In this document: in pieces, positions 55,880-64,000 of the stretch
How positions within the stretch are numbered: position 1 is the stretch's first letter
How the letters are laid out: the number at the start of each line of letters is the position of its first letter
NCBI GenBank assembly: GCA_014155875.1
Contig: JACEFZ010005524.1
Coordinates: forward strand, 1-64,000
DNA: 64,000 nt
Direction of reading: 5' to 3'
Origin: Cepaea nemoralis
Taxonomy: Eukaryota > Mollusca > Gastropoda > Stylommatophora > Helicidae
Notes under the pieces: generated by a model
Database searches by the model: none
Told to the model about the DNA's origin: nothing
Seen by the model: the letters and a program-made list of their open reading frames with translations, nothing else
Made by a program: the position numbers and the translations under genes

Positions 55880-57764
55880 GAAAATTTTGGATTCTTTAAT
55901 GCCTGGCAACCACGAGAAAGATTTCAACACATTGATCGTAATCCCTCAATCTGTGGACAACACATTTGCCATTGGGCTAGCTGTGGCAATGGACATGGCG
56001 TGTGGTGTCATGCAGCTTCTGCAGGCCGTCTACACAAGCCTGCCTTTTAATCCTTCCAACATCAGCGATGCAAACTTTCTGACGTCCAAACTCACCAGAC
56101 CAGATGTTATCAATAGAATCAACAGACTCATTGAGTATTCAGAACTCCGGACTCACTTGTTAGAGAAAACACCGTCGATTTCTGAAAATTTGGAGCAGGA
56201 TTTGGTGTCATCTGTGGAGAGTTCAAAACCTTACTCAAATATCCGTGAAGATGGTGAGGTGAAGGACATTCAAACTGCAGAAGTGACCTTCATGTCAAAT
56301 GACAACCAAAATGTTGTGGAAGGTATCTTGAAACACAGTACAGAGAAACAAACTGCAGATGTTACCTTCATGGCAAATATCAACCAGAATGTTGTGGTAG
56401 GCATCTTGAAAAACAGTATACAGAAACAAACTGCTGAGACTTCTGCTTCAGAAAAAGCATCTGCTGAACTTCAGTCTGAGTTTAAAAGTGGGGATTTGAT
56501 AGAAAATCATAACATTCTGCCTCCAGATTTTGAAACCAGGGAAAAAGAGCGATCACCTGAACATAGTTCGTGTGTACGAGATTCTGTCAAGGCAGCACAT
56601 AAAGGAAAAAACATGGATGCAGCTGGTGTTCATCGTATGAATGATGTAACCGCTGATCCAATACGTTGTATAGGAGCACTTATTACAACTCTCAAAGGGG
56701 TCAAGGTCAACTATATCCATTCCATGAAATGTCTGAAACGTCAGCATAGAAACTGCGAGTACGGCGTGTACTACGATCACCACCATGACATTCTGGGGAG
56801 TCCTCATTATGCTAGCAGTAACCCCACTTATTATTACACCAACGATGCAGATTATGAACACAGTGTCAGTCAGAAACGTCATCTTAGTCGTAGCCAATTA
56901 GTGAAGACATCATTGGATAACTCATCAGCACCAGCTACGTGTGTCGTTTCAGAGCTAGCGACAATTTTGTTGGATTATATCTCTGAAGCCAAATTCAAGG
57001 CTAGTCGTATACACCTGATGTCCACTCTTCGTTCTGTTGGTGTGTGTTGTTGCCTTCAGCCCGAAGCTGTCATTTCTGCTATTGTTCCGCAGCTTCCAGT
57101 ATTTTCCCATGCAGTTAGATCCTATGCGTTGGACACACTAACGTCTATTCTTTTAGATCATTTTCAAGGCGCACAGGAAACAAGGGAAGTTATAAAATTA
57201 ACTCCAAATTTCAGCAGCACAAAAAGTTCTGAGAAATTAAAATCTACAGATGCTTCAGTTACATCACATGATTCTAGTCGATGTGTCCATTGTTACCTAG
57301 AAGGCTCAAGTCCACTTTTAGCTGGCCTTCCCACAACCATGGATTCTGGGTTTTCCAGCTGTGACATCGAAGAGATGAGAAGACAGAAGCTTCTTGAACG
57401 ATGGAAATCTCTCAGGCTTCTGCAGAAGAACATAATATCTAAGGATGAAGGGCTAGCTATCACATGTGCTAAGCATTTAATGACCCTTGCCATCAGAGGC
57501 AACAGTGAGATTAAAGAGGAGTTGTTTTTTGGAGTGTACCTACACGTGCTTTTTATGAAAGTCTGCATGCCGAGGCGATTCTCAGAGCAATCGAGATGTT
57601 CTATTTCCACAGGGAATTTGTTGGATAGAACTAACAGAGTATCCAGCCAAGACATGGCAGCTTCAGATGCAGGATTCATTGTTGATAATCAAACATCTGT
57701 ACCTTCTGTATCAAATGCCACTTCCCGTTTGAACTCGCAAGAGTCTCTCAATGACTCGTTTATC
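55880..57764 (+). CDS. LYST: LYST exon 7, large conserved exon
   Basis: Acceptor CCCTTCTTACAG ends at 55879; donor GTAAGT starts at 57765. Model residues 494-1122. Landmarks shared with vertebrate LYST: IHSMKCLKRQHRNCEYGVYY with HHHDILG at about 768-798, and LMSTLRSVGVCCCLQPEAVI and SYALDTLTSILLDHFQGAQE near 865-915. Unshared: two tandem copies of a 26-residue motif (56274-56351, 56352-56429; TAEVTFMSNDNQNVVEGILK and TADVTFMANINQNVVVGILK). The real exon ends at Ile1122. The frame stays open to 57950 only because the next intron is short. Confidence 0.93.
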
Positions 57765-57858
57765 GTAAGTGGATCACTAGCTTCTACAGACATATCTACA
57801 GATAACACCCTCTTTGTGGGGTCAGTTCCAAGCTCAGTAATGCTTCTGTGTGTTTCAG
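57765..57858 (+). other. LYST: 94-nt LYST intron 7
   Basis: Donor GTAAGTGG after TTTATC and acceptor TTCTGTGTGTTTCAG. It joins phase 0 to phase 0. Its length, 94, leaves remainder 1 on division by three, which explains the apparent frame change between exons 7 and 8. A second AG (TTTTGCAG, ending 57878) is a possible alternative acceptor 20 nt downstream but would break the frame. Confidence 0.85.
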
Positions 57859-58416
57859 CCTTGCCGTATGTTTTGCAGGTTGACAAAGTCATGTCTATAT
57901 TTCCTTGCTCGGAAGGGTTTAGCCAAATTGACAGATCTTTTGGAGTATGAGCAGCTTCGCTCTCCAGTAATGAGTGTCTTTGAAGCCTTGGTTATGATAG
58001 ACGAGCGTCGGCTTCGAGATAGTCAGTCTGATCACAGATCTGTATATGAAGGAGGTGGAGTCATTCAGACCTTCATAGATACGCTGGCTAAACGAACCTG
58101 CACTGTGACAGCAACTCTGCAGCAGATCAGTCTGCAGAATTCCAAGGACAGGACAAGTCAGAACTCACAGACATTGCTGATGGAGGATGAGCTCCTGAAG
58201 CTGTATAAATCTTCAGTCGGTGATGAAAGCAACAGCACGTATGCTGAGAAGAAGAGTAGCTCCAAAGAGAGTGGCGTAGACGAGATCACATCCAGCAGCA
58301 TGATTGAGACACTTCCTGTGCTGCTTGATATGTGGAAGACGTGTGCCAAGCTGTGTATGAACAGCCGTATGTTCCGAGCTTATTACAGAGAATCTCCATG
58401 TTTATATGTGGTTCAG
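57859..58416 (+). CDS. LYST: LYST exon 8
   Basis: Model residues 1123-1308: LTKSCLYFLARKGLAKLTDL, LEYEQLRSPVMSVFEALVMI, then a polar segment and WKTCAKLCMNSRMFRAYYRE. Human LYST has LLKSRVIRDLF followed by SHSLKAFETLIIS and WSMCRWIYMLSSVFQKQFYR in the same order. Ends in phase 0 at TTCAG before GTATGT. Confidence 0.9.
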
Positions 58417-58439
58417 GTATGTAACGACATCGTCATCCT

Positions 58440-58505
58440 TGTTTTATCATCATCATTGTTGCCATTACTATGGTCATCATCATCATCGTCATTTTGCTGT
58501 TACTC

Positions 58506-58584
<79 letters not shown>

Positions 58585-58598
58585 TATTTGCTGTTACT

Positions 58599-58636
<38 letters not shown>

Positions 58637-58675
58637 GTTGCCATTACTATGATCATCATCATTGTTGCCATTATT
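58440..58675. repeat. (ATC)n microsatellite in intron 8
   Basis: Two CAT/ATC runs split by TTGCTGTTACTCTC-type units, starting about 25 bp after the exon-8 donor. Confidence 0.95.
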
Positions 58676-58689
58676 TCATGTGCAGGAGC

Positions 58690-58880
58690 CATGGTAGCCT
58701 AGTAGCTATAAGCTCACCTGCTGGCCCAGTGGTCATGGGTTTGAATCCCTATCAAGCCATTAAAAAAATTGACCTTTCCTCCCAGGTCCACCCAGCCTTA
58801 AATGTCTTGGGAACTAAAGTCAACTGGTGAGCTACAGACTACGTCACTCACCCAGTGCTGACTGGCCTATAAAATATATG
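58690..58880 (+). mobile_element. SINE-C copy
   Basis: A-box region TGGTAGCCTAGTAGC, B box GGGTTTGAATCCC, body GACCTTTCCTCCCAGGTCC, CCTTAAATG, AAAGTCAACTGGTGAGC. The head is better kept than in the other copies. Confidence 0.65.
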
Positions 58881-58924
58881 TGTCTAGCACCGTATATCCA
58901 AGGCTCCTGAGGGCTTGTTATATT

Positions 58925-59510
58925 TCCTAGATCCCAGTATTCTTGCCTGTTTCCAGCTGAGTCAGGCACCTATTTTCTAGATCCCAGTAATCTTGCTTGT
59001 TTCCAGCTGTGTCTTGTGCTTATTTTCTAGATCTCAGTATTGTTGCCTGTTTCCAGCAGAGTCCTTGTGCCTATTTTCTATATCCCAGTATTGTTGCCTG
59101 TTTCCAGCGGAGTCCTGTGCTTATTTTCTATATCCCAGTATTGTTGCCTGTTTCCAGCGGAGTCCTGTGCTTATTTTCTATATCCCAGTATTGTTGCCTG
59201 TTTCCAGCGGAGTCCTGTGCTTATTTTCTATATCCCAGTATTGTTGCCTGTTTCCAGCGGAGTCCTGTGCTTATTTTCTATATCCCAGTATTGTTGCCTG
59301 TTTCCAGCGGAGTCCTGTGCTTATTTTCTATATCCCAGTATTGTTGCCTGTTTCCAGCGGAGTCCTGTGCTTATTTCTATATCCCAGTATTGTTGCCTGT
59401 GTCCAGCTGAGACGGATGCTTATTTTCTAGATCCCAGTATTGTTGCCTGTTTCCAGCTGAGGCGGGTGCCTATTTTCTAGATCCCAGTATTGTTGCCTGT
59501 TTCTAGCTGA
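58925..59510. repeat. 50-bp minisatellite in intron 8
   Basis: About 11 units of CCCAGTATTGTTGCCTGTTT, CCAGCGGAGTCCTGTGC, TTATTTTCTATAT. The six central units are almost identical; outer units have diverged. Confidence 0.95.
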
Positions 59511-59514
59511 GCTT

Positions 59515-60080
59515 ATTTGTGGCATCAAAACGCAATGATTCTTGGAATGTCAATGAATAAATTAGGAAGAACTGGGGTGTAATGGAGATGATGATTCTGA
59601 GATAAATGTGACGATTACTTAGGACAGCCAGAGTAACAACAATTGCCTGGAAGAGGCTAATGAAAGTATAACATTATATACAACTATAAGAAAGAGATAG
59701 TCATAGTTCTTTGGTCTTATAATGAGGAGAGAGCCATTGGAGAACATCATGGCTTATTGATGATTTTGTTGTATCCTGGTAGACATACAGCACATTTATT
59801 GATTTTGTTGTATCCTGGTACACATGCAGCTCACTTATTCTGAGCATGCTCATGAACTTTCCATGTGGGATGTGCAGGTTGTGGATGCTGATAACTACCA
59901 TCATCATGAGAAATTTTTGCTATTCTCTTGCCATGTGGCAGCATTGAAATAGTTTCTTAGACAAGCTTCATGACAGTGACAGATATACGTGTGTGTGTGC
60001 ATGTCGGTGAGTGTGTGCATGTGTGTGCATGTCGGTGAGTGTGTTTCTGTGTGTGTGATAGAGATGTATTGAGAAGACTA
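59515..60080. other. Intron 8, nothing recognised beyond a 45-bp duplication
   Basis: TTGATTTTGTTGTATCCTGG with about 25 further bases is repeated at 59758 and 59798; a GT-rich run is at 59990-60060. Confidence 0.5.
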
Positions 60081-60245
60081 ACCTGATCGACAGATGAGGC
60101 AAAGAAGTTAGATGTGCCAGATGGAAAGTGCAAATATCACAGCTCAGGTGTAAGAAATCATGAAACAGTTACGTCTGAAACAAACAAAATTATCAGATGA
60201 GCAAAGAAGAGGAAGAAGAAGAGGAGGAAGGGGAGGGGGAGGAGT
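60080..60245 (+). mobile_element. 3' tail of the intact LINE family, old copy
   Basis: AAGAAGTTAGATGTGCCAG, AATATCACAGCTCAGGTG, CAGATGAGCAAAGAAGAGG are collinear with 36800-36930, about 75% alike, then a GAA/GGA tail. Confidence 0.65.
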
Positions 60246-60289
60246 TTGATATCCAAGCCACATAATTTGTTTGTTTCTTGATGATTTAA

Positions 60290-60680
60290 GTATGTGTTCT
60301 TTTTCTTGTAGCCAAGGCAGTGGCATTGGCGATCATGTCTGTCCACAGCCTTCTGTCTCTTTTGCTGCCAATAATTTCTGATACTGATGTTCCTCCATGC
60401 CTTGATGTCAGCCAGACCAACAACTTCTCTCTTGGTCTCCCTCTGCCTCTCCTCCCCTCCAATCTTCCCATTGTAATATCATGCTCCATCTGTTCTCTTC
60501 TCATGACATGCCTAAAAGAGTGTCGACTGTCTTCCGATGCAAGTAAGCAGTTCTCTTTGTAACTTCTCTCAAGATATCTTCATTGTTCTTTCTATCCATT
60601 GACAGTTTTCTCATCATTCTTGTATAACAAAATCTCATCTCTGCAGCTCCGCACAACATGATGTTATACCTGCCATGTTT
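60290..60680 (-). pseudogene. RTE-like LINE C-terminal fragment
   Basis: Minus strand: MRREQMEHDITMGRLEGRRG, RGRPREKLLVWLTSRHGG, TSVSEIIGSKRDRRLWTDMI, ANATAL. This open frame of 72 codons is the well-known GRRGRGRPREK tail of endonuclease/RT LINEs. Confidence 0.8.
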
Positions 60681-60734
60681 CTGATATCATCAGTTCACAT
60701 TATGTCTTATCTTTATAAAATTATGTTTGGTTTT

Positions 60735-60980
60735 GTTTTTTGCATATCCTATTTACAGGACATTACTTTCAACACCAGCATTTTACTGCTGTTGTTGATG
60801 TCTTGGCAAGTTTACTTTCAGTAATTTGCCATTGCTTTCTGAACGACCGGCTCCCTTACCAACATGTTAAGACCCAGCGCGACACTGTATGCTGCCAAAT
60901 CGGTCGCAGCTGTGTTTTGAATGCAGGAAAGCGGGCTCATTAATCGCATCCACAAGCCCTTAGCCATGGAGACCGGCCAT
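60735..60980 (-). mobile_element. SINE-B copy, reverse orientation
   Basis: TTTGCATATCCTATTTACAG, TTCAGTAATTTGCCATTGCT, GCTGCCAAATCGGTCGCAGC, GCCCTTAGCCATGGAGACCG. Confidence 0.85.
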
Positions 60981-60999
60981 AAAATGATTACCTGTATGG

Positions 61000-61200
61000 G
61001 ACAGCTGGACTAAAATGTTTACCTTTCGTCCTTGACTTGGGGACATAAATTACAAGTACCTCTGTAGTTGGAGTGGATATGCCTGATGGCGCGGGACACT
61101 GTTAATAGGGAAAGCTAATCCACACGCAAAATTCAGTCCATCACTACTATAAATAGTGTGTATGGACTACGCTTAAGTTCAAAGAGAGTGAGCACAATAA
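61000..61200 (+). mobile_element. SINE-A body without its tRNA head
   Basis: CGTCCTTGACTTGGGGACAT, ACAAGTACCTC, GCCTGATGGCGCGGGACAC, GCTAATCCACACGCAAAATT, TATGGACTACGCTTAAG. It lies 20 bp after a reverse SINE-B, as at 48 kb, but the head is not found on the other side. Confidence 0.8.
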
Positions 61201-61374
61201 AAAAACATTACCCAGTCATATTACTGCTATATGTTCACAAATAAAAATCTCCTTCTTTGTCAAATTGTTTTATGGTTCTGATTTTGCTCCTTGTTCTTCA
61301 TTCTCCTTTATTCTTGTCTATTTCCTTCTTTTAAAAAAAACACACACATTTATTGTGATGTTTCACCATTATCA

Positions 61375-61640
61375 TGTGCCTTATCAACTGGCTTCAATGA
61401 TCATGCTGTTCTCTATCTTGTGATCTCCAACAGCATGTGTCAGTTTGTGTGCTGACACACTTTTGTGCCATGAAACGAGTCTGTTAAGAATGTTCTCTTG
61501 CTGTCTTCCTCTATCTCTCTTTCCACAAATCTTTCTGGTTCTTGCAACATGTTCTGTGCTTTCCCTTCTCACAGTGTGACCAAATAATGACGACCGGCTC
61601 TTTCTGATATTTGTAATAAATTGTCTTTACATCTTTGCCA
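61375..61640 (-). pseudogene. RTE-like LINE C-terminal fragment
   Basis: Minus strand: MRRESTEHVARTRKICGKRD, RGRQQENILNRLVSWHKS, then AVGDHKI. Parallel to the fragment at 60290 but more diverged. Confidence 0.7.
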
Positions 61641-61659
61641 GTAGTAATGTTTATTATTC

Positions 61660-62108
61660 CTATTATGCCTAGTAATGTTTATAGGCCTTCCTTTCATAAT
61701 GTTTATAGGCCTTCCTTTAGTAATTTTTATAGGCCTTTTTATAGTAATGTTTATAGGCCTTCCTATAGTAATGTTTACATGCCTTCCTATAGTAATGTTC
61801 AAAGGCCTTCCTATAGTAATGTTTATAGGCCTTCCTATAGTGTTTATAGGCCTTCCTATAGTAATGTTCATAGGCCTTCCTATAGTAATGATTATAGGGC
61901 TTCCTATAGTAATGTTTATAGGCCTTCCTATAGTAATGATTATAGGGCTTCCTATAGTAATGTTTATAGGCCTTCCTATAGTAATGATTATAGGGCTTCT
62001 TATAGTAATGTTTATAGGCTTTCCTATAGTAATGTTTATAGGCTTTCCTATAGTAATGTTCATAGGCCTTCCTACAGTAATGTTCATAGGCCTTCATATA
62101 ATAATGTT
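61660..62108. repeat. 24-bp minisatellite just before LYST exon 9
   Basis: About 18 units of TAATGTTTATAGGCCTTCC plus TATAG. Each unit holds the inverted repeat TATAGG-CCTT-CCTATA. The array stops 42 bp before the exon-9 start. Its 8-codon period opens all frames (FIGLPIVM, YRPSYSNV and antisense NITIGRPI), which are artefacts. Confidence 0.95.
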
Positions 62109-62150
62109 TACTGTATTTTAAAAGCTAAAAAGCAGGTTATCTTCTTCTAG

Positions 62151-62474
62151 GAAACATTGGTTCTGGCTCTGAGCCTTCTCGGCGAGCTCAGTGAAACCAG
62201 GAGATGGTCAGTGGACATTGACTCCCTTCCTCAGTTCACCACAGCCAACTCTGAGGCCACAGACAACGGCAGGGAGCACATCACGAGGAGTGTTAGCATT
62301 GAGAGCAGTAAATTCGTCCGCAGCTTCAGCATCGAAGGAACTGCCGCGTCTGATGCCCTGGATGACGATGAAGACAGATCCAACATCCTCTTTAGCCATG
62401 AAGCCAAGCTGGAGTTTATTGAGGCCGTTATGATGGTTTGCTTTTCCTGTCATACTATATCCCCGTCACAAAGG
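62151..62474 (+). CDS. LYST: LYST exon 9
   Basis: Acceptor TTATCTTCTTCTAG ends at 62150; donor GTAAGC starts at 62475. Model residues 1309-1416: ETLVLALSLLGELSETRRWS, SIESSKFVRSFSIEGTAASD, HEAKLEFIEAVMM. Human LYST has a similar SLQSIRLLEALLAI helix here. A weaker alternative donor (ATGATG/GTTTGC at 62436) would drop 13 residues and keep phase 0. Confidence 0.82.
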
Positions 62475-62499
62475 GTAAGCTGAATGTGAACACAGAAAT

Positions 62500-63000
62500 G
62501 TGAATGTTTTGTTGTGAAAGTATACTTGTTTAGTATCAAAGTATAAATGTTTGTATTAAAATATAAATGTTTTGTTATCGAAGTATAAATGTTTTGTTAT
62601 CAAAGTATAGATGTTTTCTTATTGAAGTATAAATGTTTTGTTATCAAAGTATAGATGTTTTGTTATGAAAGTATAAATGGTTTCTTATCGAAGTATAAAT
62701 GTTTTGTTATCAAAATATAAGTGTTTTGTTATCAGAATATAAATATGTTGTTATCAGAATGTAAATGTGTTGTTATAAAAAATATAAATGTTCTGTTATC
62801 AAAATATACATGTTTTATCATCAAACTATAAATGTTTTGTTAACAAAGTATGCATGTTCTGTATCGAAGTATAAATGTTTTGTAATCAAAGTATACTTGT
62901 TTTGTTGTCAGTGTAAATGTGTATTGTTATCAAAATATAAATGTTTTGTTATCAGAATGTAAATGTGTTATCAAAATTTTAATGTTTTCTTATCAGAATA
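62500..63000. repeat. ~23-bp AT-rich minisatellite in intron 9
   Basis: About 20 units of AAAGTATAAATGTTTTGTTATC with GAAT and TGTG variants. Confidence 0.9.
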
Positions 63001-63129
63001 TTAAAGTAATAAAATTGTATCCAATAAATCCTTCTTATTGGAGATGGAAAAAAAACAAAAAACTTGCATGTTATATGGAATCAGTTTTAACATAACAAGA
63101 TGTGGAGAACCATGCCAGTAAGCAAGGTG

Positions 63130-63206
63130 CTTGATGATGATGATGAAAATGATGACGATGGTAATAAAGATGATGCTGATGATGATGATGATGACAATGA
63201 TGATAT
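63130..63206. repeat. (GAT)n microsatellite
   Basis: GATGATGAT with AAT and GAC interruptions. Confidence 0.9.
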
Positions 63207-63309
63207 CAGAATATGCAGTCAGTGGTATGTGCTATATCTTCTTACAATTTGATCTATGAAAAAGAATCCTTGTAAAGTTTTATGGATGAAAGGATGGACT
63301 TCATTGCAC

Positions 63310-63530
63310 TGGGTTTGACCTCTCCCTGCTTGACCTTTCTCCACAGAATGGCAAGCCATTTGCTGAGGGTATCTGACAAAGCACAAGCTCTGTAGCTCCA
63401 ACGATGACCACCCAGGGATCTGTGGACAAATTGCACTTGTGGTCTGAACGTTGCTGTCTGAAAATGAACCCATGATCTTCAACGTGAGGCAGACGGCTTT
63501 ACCCGTAGTACGTGGTTCTGAATTATGGAC
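63310..63530 (-). mobile_element. SINE-E copy, reverse orientation
   Basis: On the minus strand: ACGGGTAAAGCCGTCTGCC, B box GGGTTCATTTTC, CAAGTGCAATTTGTCCACAG, GGTGGTCATCGTTGGAGCTA, corresponding to the body of the copies at 5395 and 42515. Confidence 0.65.
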
Positions 63531-63738
63531 AATAAAAAAATGTGATGAAAAATGTATGGAGACAATGTATGTGAGCAAACTCGGTGCAATGGAGTGCCTT
63601 TTAAACCTTTTTTTAAAAAAAATTTTTCTAGTGAAACAACCACCAAAAATGTGATTAATTATCCAGAAAAATTTATTAATGTTTGACTTTCCAAAGCTTT
63701 ATTTGTTTATCACTGTTCCAAGTGTATTTATTTTTCAG

Positions 63739-63906
63739 AGAGGTCACGAAGATGAGCTCTGGCTTCGTTTGAACTCAGCCTTGAAAAGCTGCATCCACTT
63801 AGAAGCTTCCAAGCTGTCTGCAGTATTCCATATGCTGCTGAATGTTGCTCTTCCTCGTTGCCCATCTATTCTGGAGTACTCGTATTCCCAGATTGTATCC
63901 ATGTTG
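63739..63906 (+). CDS. LYST: LYST exon 10, last exon in the window
   Basis: Acceptor TATTTATTTTTCAG ends at 63738; donor GTAAGA starts at 63907. Model residues 1417-1472: RGHEDELWLRLNSALKSCIH, LEASKLSAVFHMLLNVALPR, CPSILEYSYSQIVSML. Helical, in phase 0 on both sides, as in the corresponding LLEALL/LFDALLRVAL helices of human LYST. The gene continues to the right. Confidence 0.82.
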
Positions 63907-64000
63907 GTAAGAAGTTCCTGTTGAATTATCTCCATGCTAGCAGTTAGTTTATAGGCAGGTCTTAGTCAGGTATGACTGAGCTACTGCATGACAGGAGATG

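Noticed and set aside
57850..57950. Frameshift mutation in LYST
   Set aside because: A GTAAGT donor at 57765 and a TTTCAG acceptor at 57858 form a 94-nt intron that restores the frame.
61569..62150. Repeat proteins (FIGLPIVM, SYSNVYRP, GRPINITI)
   Set aside because: All frames of a 24-bp intronic minisatellite are open; the array lies in LYST intron 8.

Overview
The window is animal nuclear DNA, most likely from a lophotrochozoan and probably a mollusc. The reasons are GT-AG introns, very dense microsatellites, many tRNA-headed SINEs, and RNase-H-bearing LINEs, Penelope, mariner and hAT elements. No taxon can be named from sequence alone. There is one host gene: the 5' third of a LYST (lysosomal trafficking regulator, BEACH family) orthologue on the + strand, which runs off the right edge.

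The LYST model comes from joining exons whose splice phases agree throughout. The ten coding exons are 16725-16835, 43532-43611, 45442-45607, 48650-48824, 51559-51778, 53033-53761, 55880-57764, 57859-58416, 62151-62474 and 63739-63906. Together they make 1,472 codons without a stop. An apparent frameshift near 57.9 kb is a 94-nt intron. Intron 1 is 26.7 kb and acts as a transposon store; introns 3, 4, 6, 8 and 9 each carry their own minisatellite. The ConA-like, PH-BEACH and WD40 parts of LYST lie beyond the window.

Layout: 1-1612 is a 24-bp satellite with a 120-bp higher-order period. 1.6-11 kb holds SINEs, LINE fragments and microsatellites, including a 0.75-kb TGTC array. 11.1-13.2 kb is a dead mariner split by a Penelope fragment. 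13.2-16.7 kb is mostly low complexity. 16.7-43.5 kb is LYST exon 1 and intron 1, with an RTE-like LINE split by a SINE, a TIR element filled with GACA/GATA repeats, two hAT elements, a 1-kb GA-rich block, a full-length LINE with an intact 1,283-aa ORF, and a histone H3 pseudogene fragment. 43.5-64 kb holds exons 2-10 and their introns.

The most useful observations are: the layered insertions, several with exact target-site duplications; the 56-bp minisatellite that copies the end of LYST exon 4 and its 5' splice site about 22 times; the TIR element carrying a hairpin-plus-tetranucleotide array; and the intact LINE whose first nucleotides can fold into a P1/P3-like stem arrangement resembling HDV-like ribozymes of other LINEs. 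SINE names (A-E) and 'repeat C' are local labels given here by comparing copies within the window.
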